A stretch of 21,800 bases of DNA from contig JAOACN010000682.1 in the NCBI GenBank assembly GCA_026417815.1, positions 1-21,800 of the forward strand. The letters run 5' to 3'. The notes under the pieces were generated by a model. The model made no database searches, was not told the origin of the DNA, and saw only the letters and a list, made by a program, of their open reading frames with translations. This document shows positions 8,190 to 16,426 of this stretch, one piece after another (position 1 is the first letter of the stretch; every line of letters starts with the position of its first letter). The position numbers and the translations under genes were made by a program. The stretch comes from Chloroflexaceae bacterium (GTDB lineage: Bacteria; Chloroflexota; Chloroflexia; Chloroflexales; Chloroflexaceae).

Positions 8190-9320
8190 TTACCGCTGTT
8201 CCCAGTAGCTGTAGTGCGACCCGAAGACCCAGACCTGGTCGGTTTCCAGCAGGTGCACAACGAGCCCCCCGCCGCCAAAGAATTGCACGTTGGCGCGTTC
8301 GGCGCGTTCGGGGGCGGTACCGTAGCCAATCCACTGGCGCTGGCCCCGGCTGCCGTACCAGATCTTGTAGAAGCCCCGCACGGGCACGTACAGGCCAGGA
8401 GGCGGATTTTCGGCGGGAGGCAACGGTTCACCTTCCTGATACCTGTCGTCAGTCAGGAAATACAACGGTTCAGGCGCGGGACGCCCGGCGTCTTTGATCA
8501 CGATGATCACACGGCGCCCCTCGCCCAGGTCGAGCCAGATCATCGTGCCGTGCTGGAAGGGTTGAAAGGCCGCCGGGACGCCGGCATAGGCCCGATCGGG
8601 GCAAAACAGCGAGTTACGGAAGCGACTCTCGGCGATACGCGCCTCCAGGCCGAAGGCCACCGGACGAATCGGGTCTGCGCAGGAGGGCACGTTGCGGGCA
8701 TTGAGGATGTCGCGTCCAAGCAACCCCAGCAGCACTTCGTAGGGCGTGCCGGCCAGTTCGGTATGGTGCTCCATGCGCCGGCGCTCAAAGTACTGCACCG
8801 TTCCTGTCCAACTCTCCACCGTTTCGACGCGCGGCTCGCTGATGGGGTACCCGAAGCGCATCAGGCCGCCATTGCGCTCCCAGTAACGCCGGAAGAGGCC
8901 ACAGAGACTGTGGCCGGTTTCGGGGAAGAAACGGCAACCTGGCGGGCGGCCAGTCAGGCCGGGCAAGTTCTGCCAGGGACGGGCCTGCAACTCGAGGACG
9001 CGGGCGCCCAGGCGACCGGCCAGGACGCCCAGGCCCTCATTGCTATGGTCCTCCAGACGGTCGCGCTCAAACCACTGCACCGGGCCGGTCCAGACGCCTT
9101 CGACGGTCTCGGTGCGTTGCTCGGAAATTGGATACCCGAACACGGCCAGACCGCCATTCCGTTCCCAGTAGTTGAGGATGCGGCCAGAGACGCAGTAGCC
9201 GGTTTCGGGAAAGCAGCGGGTGCGGCCCTGGGCCCGGGCGGGCGTGGCGGCGGTCAGGGTCGCGAGCAGGGCGAGGGCCAGCGACAGAATGATGGAGATG
9301 CGAAGGATGCGGCGGCACAT
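8190..9320 (-). CDS. Secreted protein with two FPETG/YWERNGG/FGYPISE repeats
   Basis: The 376-residue exported protein starts with a signal peptide (residues 1-30, hydrophobic core IILSLALALLATL, cleavage after ARA). Two homologous units follow, about 36-92 and 130-186. Each has the order CFPETG or FFPETG, YWERNGGL, FGYPISE, VE..WTG.VQ, then FER and an H-containing helix. The unit resembles LGFP-type repeats of cell-surface proteins and, from memory, is common in Chloroflexia secreted proteins. Residues 215-376 form a separate C-terminal domain that I do not recognise, ending in aromatic SHYSYWEQR. The start is well supported: GGAGGAGG lies five bases before the ATG. Likely role is wall or matrix binding; enzymatic activity is not indicated. 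Confidence 0.75.
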   Translation of the reverse strand: MCRRILRISIILSLALALLATLTAATPARAQGRTRCFPETGYCVSGRILNYWERNGGLAVFGYPISEQRTETVEGVWTGPVQWFERDRLEDHSNEGLGVLAGRLGARVLELQARPWQNLPGLTGRPPGCRFFPETGHSLCGLFRRYWERNGGLMRFGYPISEPRVETVESWTGTVQYFERRRMEHHTELAGTPYEVLLGLLGRDILNARNVPSCADPIRPVAFGLEARIAESRFRNSLFCPDRAYAGVPAAFQPFQHGTMIWLDLGEGRRVIIVIKDAGRPAPEPLYFLTDDRYQEGEPLPPAENPPPGLYVPVRGFYKIWYGSRGQRQWIGYGTAPERAERANVQFFGGGGLVVHLLETDQVWVFGSHYSYWEQR

Positions 9321-9515
9321 AGGGGCCTCCTCCGGTCAGACGCCTTCGGCGCGCCGGGATCACCGGGCGGACGCCGGGTGTGCCTCGATGGTACCACCAG
9401 TGGCGGCTGGAAGCGATGGCGGCTTCCTCGCACGCACCTCAGGAGAACCTGATGGAAACCAGATTTCCCGCGCCCCCGCTAGAAGGTGAGGGTTTGGGGA
9501 CGGTTCGTCAGAACG

Positions 9516-9687
9516 CTACTTTGTAACTTGCCGCAACTTCTGCTGCGAGGAGGTTCGGAGGGGCTACACCCTCCGAGCTTGCCCCTTCCTGGCGCGGCGC
9601 GGCTTCGCCGCGCCAGGAAGGGGAGATCTTTGGTGGGCCTGCGGCCCCCCGCACCCCCCGCCAGTGGCAAAGTGACAAAGGAGAGAT
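9516..9687. mobile_element. MITE-like element, family 2, long copy
   Basis: The ends are inverted: left CTACTTTGTAACTTGCC (9516-9532) and right GGCAAAGTGACAAAGGAG (9666-9683). The flanks of this copy match the reverse complement of 20124-20225, including the blocks GAGGAGGTTCGGAGGGG and GGCCTGCGGCC. This copy carries an internal insert with a perfect 18-bp hairpin (9582-9599 with 9606-9623; arm begins CCCCTTCCTGG). It encodes no transposase, so any mobility would need an enzyme supplied elsewhere. Confidence 0.6.
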
Positions 9688-9740
9688 AAGACCGTAACGC
9701 GAGCAGAGCCCTGATATACGGCAATCGAGAATCCGAATTC

Positions 9741-9878
9741 TATAGCAGTCCTACGCCATCCCTAAACGGCGGCCGTGCGTACGGACGCAGCGCGCTGCGT
9801 CCGTGCGGTCATCGCACGCTGCGTCCCGACGGGTACGTCTGATGCTCCACGCTTCACAACCTGAAGAGGACTGCTACA
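9741..9878. mobile_element. MITE-like element, family 1, copy A
   Basis: Left end TATAGCAGTCCT (9741-9752) and right end AGGACTGCTACA (9867-9878) form 12-bp terminal inverted repeats with one mismatch. The interior aligns over its length with the reverse complement of 16520-16632 and includes a hairpin GTACGGACGCAGC/GCTGCGTCCGTGC. About 25 extra bases beside that hairpin make this copy longer. The 8-mer AATCCGAA lies on both sides (9730-9737 and 9880-9887), close to but not flush with the ends. It sits 15 bases downstream of the sbcC-type stop. Confidence 0.75.
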
Positions 9879-9893
9879 CAATCCGAAATGGTA

Positions 9894-12800
9894 CTAACGG
9901 ACCTCCCACCGTGAACCGAGCGGGGTCTTCGTTACCTCGATATGGGTCGGAAAGCGGTCCTTGAGATCGTCAATGTGGGTGATTACGATAATGCGTTTGA
10001 AATCCTCCTGGACGCTGGTGATCGCCTCGACCATGCGTTCGCGCCCGACAGCATCGAGGACGCCGAAGCCCTCGTCAATCACCAGGGTTTCGAGGCGAGC
10101 GCCGGCGCGGCGGGCGAGGAGCCGCGAGAGGGCGATACGGATGGCGAAGTTGGCGCGCATGGCTTCGCCGCCGCTGAAGGCGTCGTAGACCCGTGTGCCG
10201 AGGGCGTCGGCGATGCGGATCTCCAGGGTTTCGACCGTATCGCCCTTTTTGGTGTCGCGCTGCATCTCGAAGCTGACGTGCATCTGGTTGTCGGTCATGC
10301 GACCGAGGAGCCGGTTGGCTTCGTCTTCGATCTGGGGGATGGCGGTTTCGATGAGCATGGCCTGCACGCCTTTTTTGCCGAAGGCTTCGGCGAGTTCGGC
10401 GAAGAGGCCGTAACGTTCCTGCAAGCCGCGCTCCTCGGAGCGGGCCTGCTCCAATTCGGCGGCGGCGGCGCGGGCCTGGCGCAGGTAGGAGCTCTTTTCG
10501 GCGTGATCGCGCCGGGCGGCCTGCAACTCGTGGTCGTTGGCGCTCAGGGCCTGTTGAAGTTCGGCCAGGCGCGTCCGGGCGCGCGGCAGTTCGCGCAGTT
10601 CCTGTTCCAGCAGGGCGTCCTCGCGGGTCAGGCGCTCGATCTCGGCGGCGTCACGGGCGCGCAGTTCCTCGTTCTGGAGCAGGATGGTGCGATCACGGTT
10701 GAGGCCCTCCTGCGCCACGGCCAGGGCCCGCTCCTCGTCCTCCCAGTGACGCAGGGCGCGGGCCTGCTCGCGGGCGGCGGTGTGGGTCTCAGCGTCGTAG
10801 CCGAGGGCCTCGATCGCCGCGCGAACGGCCAGACCCTCGTCGCGTAGCGCATGGGCGAAGTCGTTAGTGTCAATCACGCGCTGCAGTTCGGCGATCTCGG
10901 CGGTCAGGGCCGGCAGGTCGCCCAGGTCGGCCTCGATGCGCCGGAGTTCCTCGCGATAGGCTTCCTGGCGGCCCTCGACTTGCCCGCGGGTGTGGAGTTG
11001 CCGATCCAGTTCCGCCAGGCGTTCGTCGAGCATCCGGCGGGTCTGGGCCAGTTCCTGCGGATCGCCCAGCAGGTCAAGGTCGGCGACAATGGCCGCCAGT
11101 TCGGCCTGGGTGGGCGGGTCAACCGCATCGGCGTCGAGCCGGGCGCGCAGCTCGTCCAGTTCGGCGCGGCGCGTATCGGCTTCGGCGCGCCAGGCGGCAA
11201 CGGCTTCCAGTTGCCGCTCCAGGCTTTCGACCCGCGCCGCCGAGGTGCGCAGGCCGGTCATGGTCGTTTCAAGCTCCACAATGGCGCCGCGCGTGGCCTC
11301 GAGCTCCCTCTCCGCCTGGCCGGCATCGTGGCGCGCGACGGCCTCGACCTCCCGCAGGCGGTCCAACTCGGCCTCGTAGTGGCGGCGCGCTTCGGCGATG
11401 CCCTCGGCCCCCAGGGGCGAGCCGCAGACCGGACAGACGCCGGCGCCTTCGTCGAGGAGAGCCTGGTTGCGTTCGAGCTTGTTGCTCTCGTTTCGGGCAG
11501 CCTGGGCCGCGGCACGCAGGGCGCTGAGCCGCTCCAGCGCAGCCTGCTCGGCGGCCCGCAGGATGACGAGACGATCCTCGGCTTCAAGCAGGGCCATCTG
11601 GTCGGCGCGGGCCGCTGCCAGGTCGGCCCGCCAGCGTTCCGCCTGCTCCAACTGGGCCTCGAGACGTTCCAGCTCGGCGCGCCGGTTGTCGCAGGCGGTT
11701 TGCAGGGCCTCACGGCGCGCCTGGAGGGTCGCAGTGAGGCTCGCGCACCGGCGCAGCAGATCGTCCATACGGGCGGCTTGCTGGGCGAGGCCCTCGGCCT
11801 CGGCGGCCCGGCGGGCGCGTTCGGCGGCCACGGGGACCAGGGCGTCAAGGGTCGTGGCGAGGGTGTCGAGTTCGGCGAGGAGCGTCTCGCGGCGGGCCGT
11901 TTTGTGGACGAGATCCTCCTGCCGGGCCTGAGCGGCACGCAGGCGTTCGCGCAGCTTCGCCTTTTCCTCAGCGAACTGCTGGCGCAGATCGGCCTGGCGC
12001 CGCGCCAGTTCCTCGTAGCGGTCACGCAGGACGTCCAGGCGCTCGACCTCGGCGCGAGCGGCGGCCAGGGCCTGCATGCCGGCGCGGATCTCATCGCGCC
12101 GGGCGAGCAGCGCCTCGGCGCCGGCAATACGGGCGCGCAATTCGGCCAGGTCCTGCTCGCGCCGCGTCAGGTCGGCGCGGCGTTCGGCCAGCAGGCGCTG
12201 CACTTCTTTGCGCCGTTCGGCGCGGGCCTCCAGGAGACGCAGACGCTCAGCGGCGGCGGCGTGCTCATCGCGCGTCCGGGCATAGCGAGCCTCAACCTGA
12301 GCGGCATGCACCTCAGCGGCCCGCGTCTGTTCCTCCCAGAAGGGGACCTGATCGGCCTGCTGGCTCAGGTGGCTGATGCGCCCCTGAAGCCCCTTGAGTT
12401 GATCATCGAGGGCCCTGGCCCGTTCCCTGGCCCGCGCCTCCAGCGCGGCGTACTCGCCCAGATCGAGAATATCGGCCAGCACCTGCTTGCGCTCGGCGGG
12501 GGTGCGGGCGGTAAACTCATCGGCGCGGCCCTGGAGCAAGAACGAGGCGTTGATGAAGGTCTGGTAGGACATATGCAGCAGGGCATTGATCTGCTGCTGC
12601 GTTTCGCGCACGCCGTGCTCGCCGATGGGGCGCCAGCGTTCGCCATCGTGCACGAACAGATCGAGCTGGCTCTTGCCCGGGTTCTGGCCGCCGCGCCTGC
12701 CCACCCCGCCGCGCTGGCGGGCCCGCCGCACGCGGTAGCGTTGCGGACCCAGACAAAACTCCAGATCCACGAACATCTCGCTGGCGCCCTGGGAGATCAG

Positions 12801-12992
12801 GTCATCGTCGGCCACGCGGGCCTCGCCCCACAGCGCCCAGGTGATCGCGTCGAGCAGGGCCGATTTGCCGGCGCCGTTCTCGCCGGACAGGCAGACCACG
12901 TGGAGACCCTCGAAACACAGCGTCGGCGCCTCTGTGTCGCTCGCGGCGCGGTAGCACATGAAGTTGGCGAGGGTGAGCCGGGTGGGGATCAT
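9894..12992 (-). CDS. sbcC: SbcC/Rad50-type DNA repair ATPase
   Basis: The 1032-residue SMC-like ATPase normally forms a nuclease complex with SbcD/Mre11 that processes hairpins and broken DNA ends. The N-terminal half of the ATPase head starts RLTLANFMCYR and has Walker A GENGAGKS (37-44). Then come long Glu/Arg/Ala-rich coiled coils (about 190-500 and 545-870) with the zinc hook CPVCG at Cys520/Cys523, almost exactly mid-protein. The C-terminal head carries the ABC signature SGGE (940-943), Walker B LVIDEGFG (Asp973, Glu974) and a VITHI switch histidine. Length and symmetry match intact SbcC. No sbcD is adjacent. The start is ATG at 12992, with GGGAG about eight bases upstream inside the repeat at 12990-13058. 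Confidence 0.93.
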   Translation of the reverse strand: MIPTRLTLANFMCYRAASDTEAPTLCFEGLHVVCLSGENGAGKSALLDAITWALWGEARVADDDLISQGASEMFVDLEFCLGPQRYRVRRARQRGGVGRRGGQNPGKSQLDLFVHDGERWRPIGEHGVRETQQQINALLHMSYQTFINASFLLQGRADEFTARTPAERKQVLADILDLGEYAALEARARERARALDDQLKGLQGRISHLSQQADQVPFWEEQTRAAEVHAAQVEARYARTRDEHAAAAERLRLLEARAERRKEVQRLLAERRADLTRREQDLAELRARIAGAEALLARRDEIRAGMQALAAARAEVERLDVLRDRYEELARRQADLRQQFAEEKAKLRERLRAAQARQEDLVHKTARRETLLAELDTLATTLDALVPVAAERARRAAEAEGLAQQAARMDDLLRRCASLTATLQARREALQTACDNRRAELERLEAQLEQAERWRADLAAARADQMALLEAEDRLVILRAAEQAALERLSALRAAAQAARNESNKLERNQALLDEGAGVCPVCGSPLGAEGIAEARRHYEAELDRLREVEAVARHDAGQAERELEATRGAIVELETTMTGLRTSAARVESLERQLEAVAAWRAEADTRRAELDELRARLDADAVDPPTQAELAAIVADLDLLGDPQELAQTRRMLDERLAELDRQLHTRGQVEGRQEAYREELRRIEADLGDLPALTAEIAELQRVIDTNDFAHALRDEGLAVRAAIEALGYDAETHTAAREQARALRHWEDEERALAVAQEGLNRDRTILLQNEELRARDAAEIERLTREDALLEQELRELPRARTRLAELQQALSANDHELQAARRDHAEKSSYLRQARAAAAELEQARSEERGLQERYGLFAELAEAFGKKGVQAMLIETAIPQIEDEANRLLGRMTDNQMHVSFEMQRDTKKGDTVETLEIRIADALGTRVYDAFSGGEAMRANFAIRIALSRLLARRAGARLETLVIDEGFGVLDAVGRERMVEAITSVQEDFKRIIVITHIDDLKDRFPTHIEVTKTPLGSRWEVR

Positions 12993-13185
12993 GGGGGTTG
13001 CTCCCAGCGGGCAGAGGCATGGGGAAACCAGGTTTCCTCATACCAGGCGGTGATGTTCAGGTTAAAAGTGTGTTCGGCCGAAGCATGAGGACATCCCGGG
13101 AGTCGGGTAGGGATATGGGGTTGCTCCCGGTGAGCAGGGGCACGGGGAAACCTGGTTTCCCCATACCTTCCAACCGGTGATGTTC
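12990..13185. repeat. Imperfect tandem duplication spanning the sbcC start
   Basis: Two related blocks (12990-13058 and 13114-13185) share ATGGGG(G)TTGCTCCC near the left end, a palindrome GGGGAAACC-N-GGTTTCC(CC), CATACC and GTGATGTTC at the right end. The right copy's palindrome is perfect (13144-13162). The left block contains the sbcC start codon and ribosome binding site. The tail after each block carries a fragment of the GGCCGAAGC hairpin family (near 13078 and 13199-13216). The rest of 12993-13277 shows no gene. Confidence 0.6.
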
Positions 13186-13277
13186 GAGTCAACTGGCACG
13201 GCCAATGCTTCGGCCTCACCGGGAGAGGACCGACCTGGCAAATGCGCTCGGCCGGAAGAGGTGTATCCAGGTTCACC

Positions 13278-14180
13278 TCAGAGAATACGCTTCCCCAGCG
13301 CCGACAGGATCAATTCTACCGCCAGTTCGGCGGTGGTGTTGCGGTCATCGAGGATGGGGTTGACCTCCACCACATCGAGGCTGCGTACCCCGCCGCTCAG
13401 GGCCAGCACCTCCATCGCCAGGTGGGCCTCGCGGCGAGAAATGCCTCCAAAGACCGGCGTGCCCACGCCGGGGGCCTCGCGCGGGTCAACCACATCGAGG
13501 TCGAGACTCACATGGAACCCGGCGACGTCCTGGGAGACGTGGTGCACGGCCTCCTCAATCACCGCCGCCATCCCCTGCCGGTCAATCTCGTGCATGGTAA
13601 ACACATGCAGATCCGAGGCGCGCAGCGCGGCGCGCTCCAACGGGTCAAGGTCGCGCACCCCGATCAGGGCGACACGCTCGGGGCGCACGGCGGGAACCCG
13701 GCGGGCCAGGCCGGTGAGCAAAGGATGCCCGCGACCGACCAGGGTCGCCAGGCTCATGCCGTGGATGTTGCCGCTCGGAGTGGTCTCGGCGGTGTTAAAG
13801 TCGGCGTGGGCATCAATCCAGATCAGGCCCAGATCGCGGTCACGGGCGCTGCCGCTGACCGAACCAATGGCCAGACTGTGGTCGCCGCCGAGAATGAGTG
13901 GAACGTGCCCCCGCGCGACCATAGCGGCGACGGTCTCGGCCAGGGCCGCGCAGGCGTCTGCAACTGGTTCAAGGTAGCGCAGCCTGGCCTCGGGGGGCGG
14001 AGGGGCGCTGGTTTCGACCATGGGCACGGGCAGGTTCCCCAGGTCGCGCACATGGTATCCCAGCGTCTCGAGCCGCGCGCGCAGGCCAGCATAGCGCATC
14101 GCGCTGGGCCCCATGTCCACCCCCCGGCGTCCCGCGCCGAGGTCAATCGGCACACCGATAATGGCGACGGTCGGGTCCAT
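13278..14180 (-). CDS. rocF: Arginase
   Basis: The binuclear manganese enzyme hydrolyses arginine to ornithine and urea. From the chosen start the protein has exactly 300 residues, the normal bacterial arginase length. The metal ligands are His101 (GGDHS), Asp123/His125/Asp127 (DAHADFN) and Asp227/Asp229 (SLDLDVVDP). GNIHGM supplies His140. APGVGTPVFGGISRREA contains the active-site Glu251. The N-terminal GVPIDLGAGRRGVDMGP and the C-terminal EVNPILDDRNTT favour arginase over agmatinase. The frame continues ten codons upstream to a TTG, but ATG at 14180 (MDPTVAIIGVP) fits family N termini better; neither has a strong ribosome binding site. It lies 80 bases downstream of the ArsA-like gene and may share its transcript. 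Confidence 0.93.
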   Translation of the reverse strand: MDPTVAIIGVPIDLGAGRRGVDMGPSAMRYAGLRARLETLGYHVRDLGNLPVPMVETSAPPPPEARLRYLEPVADACAALAETVAAMVARGHVPLILGGDHSLAIGSVSGSARDRDLGLIWIDAHADFNTAETTPSGNIHGMSLATLVGRGHPLLTGLARRVPAVRPERVALIGVRDLDPLERAALRASDLHVFTMHEIDRQGMAAVIEEAVHHVSQDVAGFHVSLDLDVVDPREAPGVGTPVFGGISRREAHLAMEVLALSGGVRSLDVVEVNPILDDRNTTAELAVELILSALGKRIL

Positions 14181-14260
14181 GGCCAGAACTAGCGTAACGG
14201 CGCGCGGCAACGCACGGAACTCGTGGGATCGTTCCCCATCTGGTCGTTCGCCAGCGGCGC

Positions 14261-15463
14261 TCAGGAAGCGTTATCGCTCCCATTGGGCGAATCGAGGGGC
14301 AGCGTGTCCGGGGTTCCGAAGCGCACCTCCAGCACGCCATTGCGGAAGACGGCGCGGGTAGCCGGGCGCTCGGCGAGGGTCAGCGGGAGGATCATGTCGC
14401 GGCGGAAGTTGCCGATCTCAATGAACAACTCATCGCCCCGCTTGGTCATCGAGACCTTGCCAATCTCTACGTGGGGCAGCGGCAGGCGCATCACGTACTC
14501 GTCGCCATCGCGCACGATCTCCTGGGTCTTGCCGCGGAACTGCACCTGTACCGGGTCAATCTCCCCGAAGATATCGCGGCCCACGCGGGCAAGATCCTCC
14601 AGACCGGCGAGATCGCGGGCATAGTAGGGACACTCCCAGATCGGCAGGGGCTGGAAGAGATCGTAAACCATCTGGCGGTAACGCTGCTGAATGCGGGCCA
14701 GTTCCTGCATGAACGAGCCTTCAGCGGCGTCCGCGGGCAGCACCCGGTTGAGCACCACGCCATCAATGGGGTAGCCGAAGAGTGAGAGGTAGGTGGCCGC
14801 TCGCTGGGCCTCCTTGATCACGATCCGTTCGGGGTTGACCACCAGGCGATACGAACTCACCTCCGGGTCGGTCAGGGTCTCACGGAGGGCCTCGACGCCC
14901 TTGGTGAGGCGTTCGAGGGTCGCAAACATATCCGCGGCGGGCATGAGTTGTTTGACCAGCGGGCGGGCGGCCTTGAGCGTCGTGGGTTCCCAGTCCATCA
15001 CCCGGGCGGCGTACCACTGGAAGGTCTCGGGCATGGTCAGCAAGCGCACCGTCTCACCGGTTGGCGCCGCGTCAACAACGACGACGTCGAAATCACCTGT
15101 CTTGGCCTGGCGGCGGATGTGCAACAGGCTGACGACCTCTTCCATGCCCGGAATGATCGCCAGTTCCTCAGCGGCGACGTCGTCCACGCCGCGACGGCGG
15201 AGCAGGGTGGACAGGTAGCCCCGCAACTCGCCCCAGTGCTCGCGCACCTCGTCGAGCACGTTGATCTCCTGGCCCCACAGCCGGTCGGTGAGGGGCGTAG
15301 GGAGGGATCCAAGGGGCGCATCGAGGGCATCGGCGAGGCTATGGGCCACATCGGTGCTGACCACGAGCGTCCGATAGCCCAGTTCCGCCGCGCGCACGGC
15401 CGTTGCCGCTGAAGTGGTGGTCTTTCCGACGCCGCCTTTGCCGAGGTAGAGGATCAGCCGCAT
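14261..15463 (-). CDS. ArsA/GET3-like ATPase with C-terminal Hsp20-like domain
   Basis: This is a 400-residue member of the SIMIBI P-loop class (ArsA, GET3). The deviant Walker A is YLGKGGVGKTT (8-16). Switch I is DVAHSLADAL (from residue 38, DVAHS in place of the usual DPAHS). Switch II is VVDAAPTGETVRLL. The last ~90 residues (from about 305) read as a small beta-sandwich: FIEIGNFRRDMILP and RAVFRNGVLEVRFG, matching the Hsp20-like domain found at the C terminus of some bacterial ArsA homologues. ATG at 15463 is preferred over the longer open frame because AAAGGA lies nine bases upstream and the sequence begins MRLILYLGKGG. No arsB, arsR or arsD is nearby, so a chaperone or membrane-protein targeting role is as likely as arsenite transport. 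Confidence 0.88.
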   Translation of the reverse strand: MRLILYLGKGGVGKTTTSAATAVRAAELGYRTLVVSTDVAHSLADALDAPLGSLPTPLTDRLWGQEINVLDEVREHWGELRGYLSTLLRRRGVDDVAAEELAIIPGMEEVVSLLHIRRQAKTGDFDVVVVDAAPTGETVRLLTMPETFQWYAARVMDWEPTTLKAARPLVKQLMPAADMFATLERLTKGVEALRETLTDPEVSSYRLVVNPERIVIKEAQRAATYLSLFGYPIDGVVLNRVLPADAAEGSFMQELARIQQRYRQMVYDLFQPLPIWECPYYARDLAGLEDLARVGRDIFGEIDPVQVQFRGKTQEIVRDGDEYVMRLPLPHVEIGKVSMTKRGDELFIEIGNFRRDMILPLTLAERPATRAVFRNGVLEVRFGTPDTLPLDSPNGSDNAS

Positions 15464-15628
15464 CGTCCGAGTTCCTTTGCTAGAGTCGCACCGCCGGTCG
15501 CGCCGGCCTGAGTGGAGCGTATCTGGCGCGTGACGCCCTGCCGCGCCGGCGCCCGCAACGACCCGGGCGAGGCGCCGCAAGTATGACGCACTAGCATTGT
15601 AATTGTTGCGCTACGGCGCGTCAAACCG

Positions 15629-15658
15629 TTGACAGGGCGGGGGGCCGTGTGGTACCCT
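15629..15658 (+). promoter_or_regulatory. Candidate sigma70-type promoter for the histidine phosphatase
   Basis: A consensus -35 TTGACA (15629-15634) is followed after 18 bases by TACCCT (15653-15658), which matches the TAnnnT pattern. Transcription would start near 15665, leaving a short leader before the GTG at 15693. Confidence 0.5.
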
Positions 15659-15692
15659 GCCGGCGCGATTAACCCTTCGTGAGGAGCGTTGC

Positions 15693-16208
15693 GTGCTCAG
15701 CGATCTGTTTTTGATCCGCCACGGTCAGCCGGTTCACGATCCCGGCATTCCCTACCATACCCACCCGGGTCCGGCGCTTTCGGAGCACGGGCGCAAGGAG
15801 GCCGCCCGGGCGGCGGAGTTTCTGGCCAGCAGGGAGGTGGAGCATCTTTTCGTCTCGCCATTTGCCCGCACCAGCCAGACGGCCGAGGTGCTGGCGGAGC
15901 GTCTGGGCCTGCCGGTGACGTTCACGGCACTGGTGCAGGAGCACGCCCCGGGCGAACCCTTCGAGCAGGTGCGCCAGCGCGTCCGCGAGTTGCTCAGCGC
16001 CGCCGAAGACTCGCCGTACACCCGCATCGCGATTGTCACGCACGGCTCGCCGATCCGCGCCGCGCTGCTGGAACTGAGCAACGAAAAGATCGACCTCAGC
16101 CGGCACGTGTACAGTGGCGGCAACCCGGCCCCCACCTGCGGCATCTGGCACGTGCAGTTCCTCGATGCCTACACCCGCCGGTTTGAACTGGTGTTTAAGC
16201 CGTCATAG
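15693..16208 (+). CDS. Histidine phosphatase (phosphoglycerate mutase-like) family protein
   Basis: The 171-residue protein has the branch-1 histidine phosphatase core. LIRHGQP supplies the phospho-accepting His10. SPFARTSQTAE is the usual second arginine region, a Glu-containing segment follows (VQEHAPGEPFEQVRQRVREL), and IVTHGSPIRA holds the second catalytic histidine. The length fits small phosphatases such as cobalamin or sugar-phosphate phosphatases, but the substrate cannot be assigned. The start is GTG at 15693, with GAGGAG six bases upstream. It is divergent from the ArsA-like gene and opens the plus-strand block that leads to the sirtuin. Confidence 0.85.
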   Translation: MLSDLFLIRHGQPVHDPGIPYHTHPGPALSEHGRKEAARAAEFLASREVEHLFVSPFARTSQTAEVLAERLGLPVTFTALVQEHAPGEPFEQVRQRVRELLSAAEDSPYTRIAIVTHGSPIRAALLELSNEKIDLSRHVYSGGNPAPTCGIWHVQFLDAYTRRFELVFKPS

Positions 16209-16412
16209 ACACGGTTCGCACCTGCGTTACAATTTGGAGATGGCGGCGAGGCGAAGACTGCCTGCCCGCCGTTCCGTCCGCGGCGGGTGTGCGCCTGACG
16301 AAGCCAGAACGGGTTCGCCGTCGTGGGCAGAACCAGGGGATCGCAGCGGGTTACGTCCTCCGCACCTGCTCCAGGCGGTTCCCTCAAAAGGCCGCGCAGC
16401 AAAACCATGTCT
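16207..16412. mobile_element. MITE-like element, family 3, long copy
   Basis: The ends are imperfect inverted repeats: AGACACGGTT at 16207 and AAACCATGTCT ending at 16412. Both ends match the 97-bp copy at 20227-20323: the left side AGACACGGTT..GCACC..GTTAC is comparable, and the right side shares CCGCACCT and GACCGCGCAG/GGCCGCGCAG. The middle (about 16235-16350) is unique, GC-rich and partly palindromic. It begins within the phosphatase stop codon and ends 14 bases before the MNT remnant. The match is by eye and moderate. Confidence 0.45.
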
Positions 16413-16426
16413 GATGAGGTAAACCG

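Noticed and set aside
9500..9700. CRISPR array or tRNA/rRNA genes in the repeat-rich gaps
   Set aside because: The repeats are not regularly spaced with unique spacers, and no cloverleaf or rRNA-like sequence was recognised anywhere in the window.
10851..13088. A 745-codon plus-strand frame opposite the SbcC-type gene
   Set aside because: It has repetitive Gly/Leu/Gln composition from reading coiled-coil codons backwards and no motif; the Walker motifs and zinc hook on the minus strand decide.
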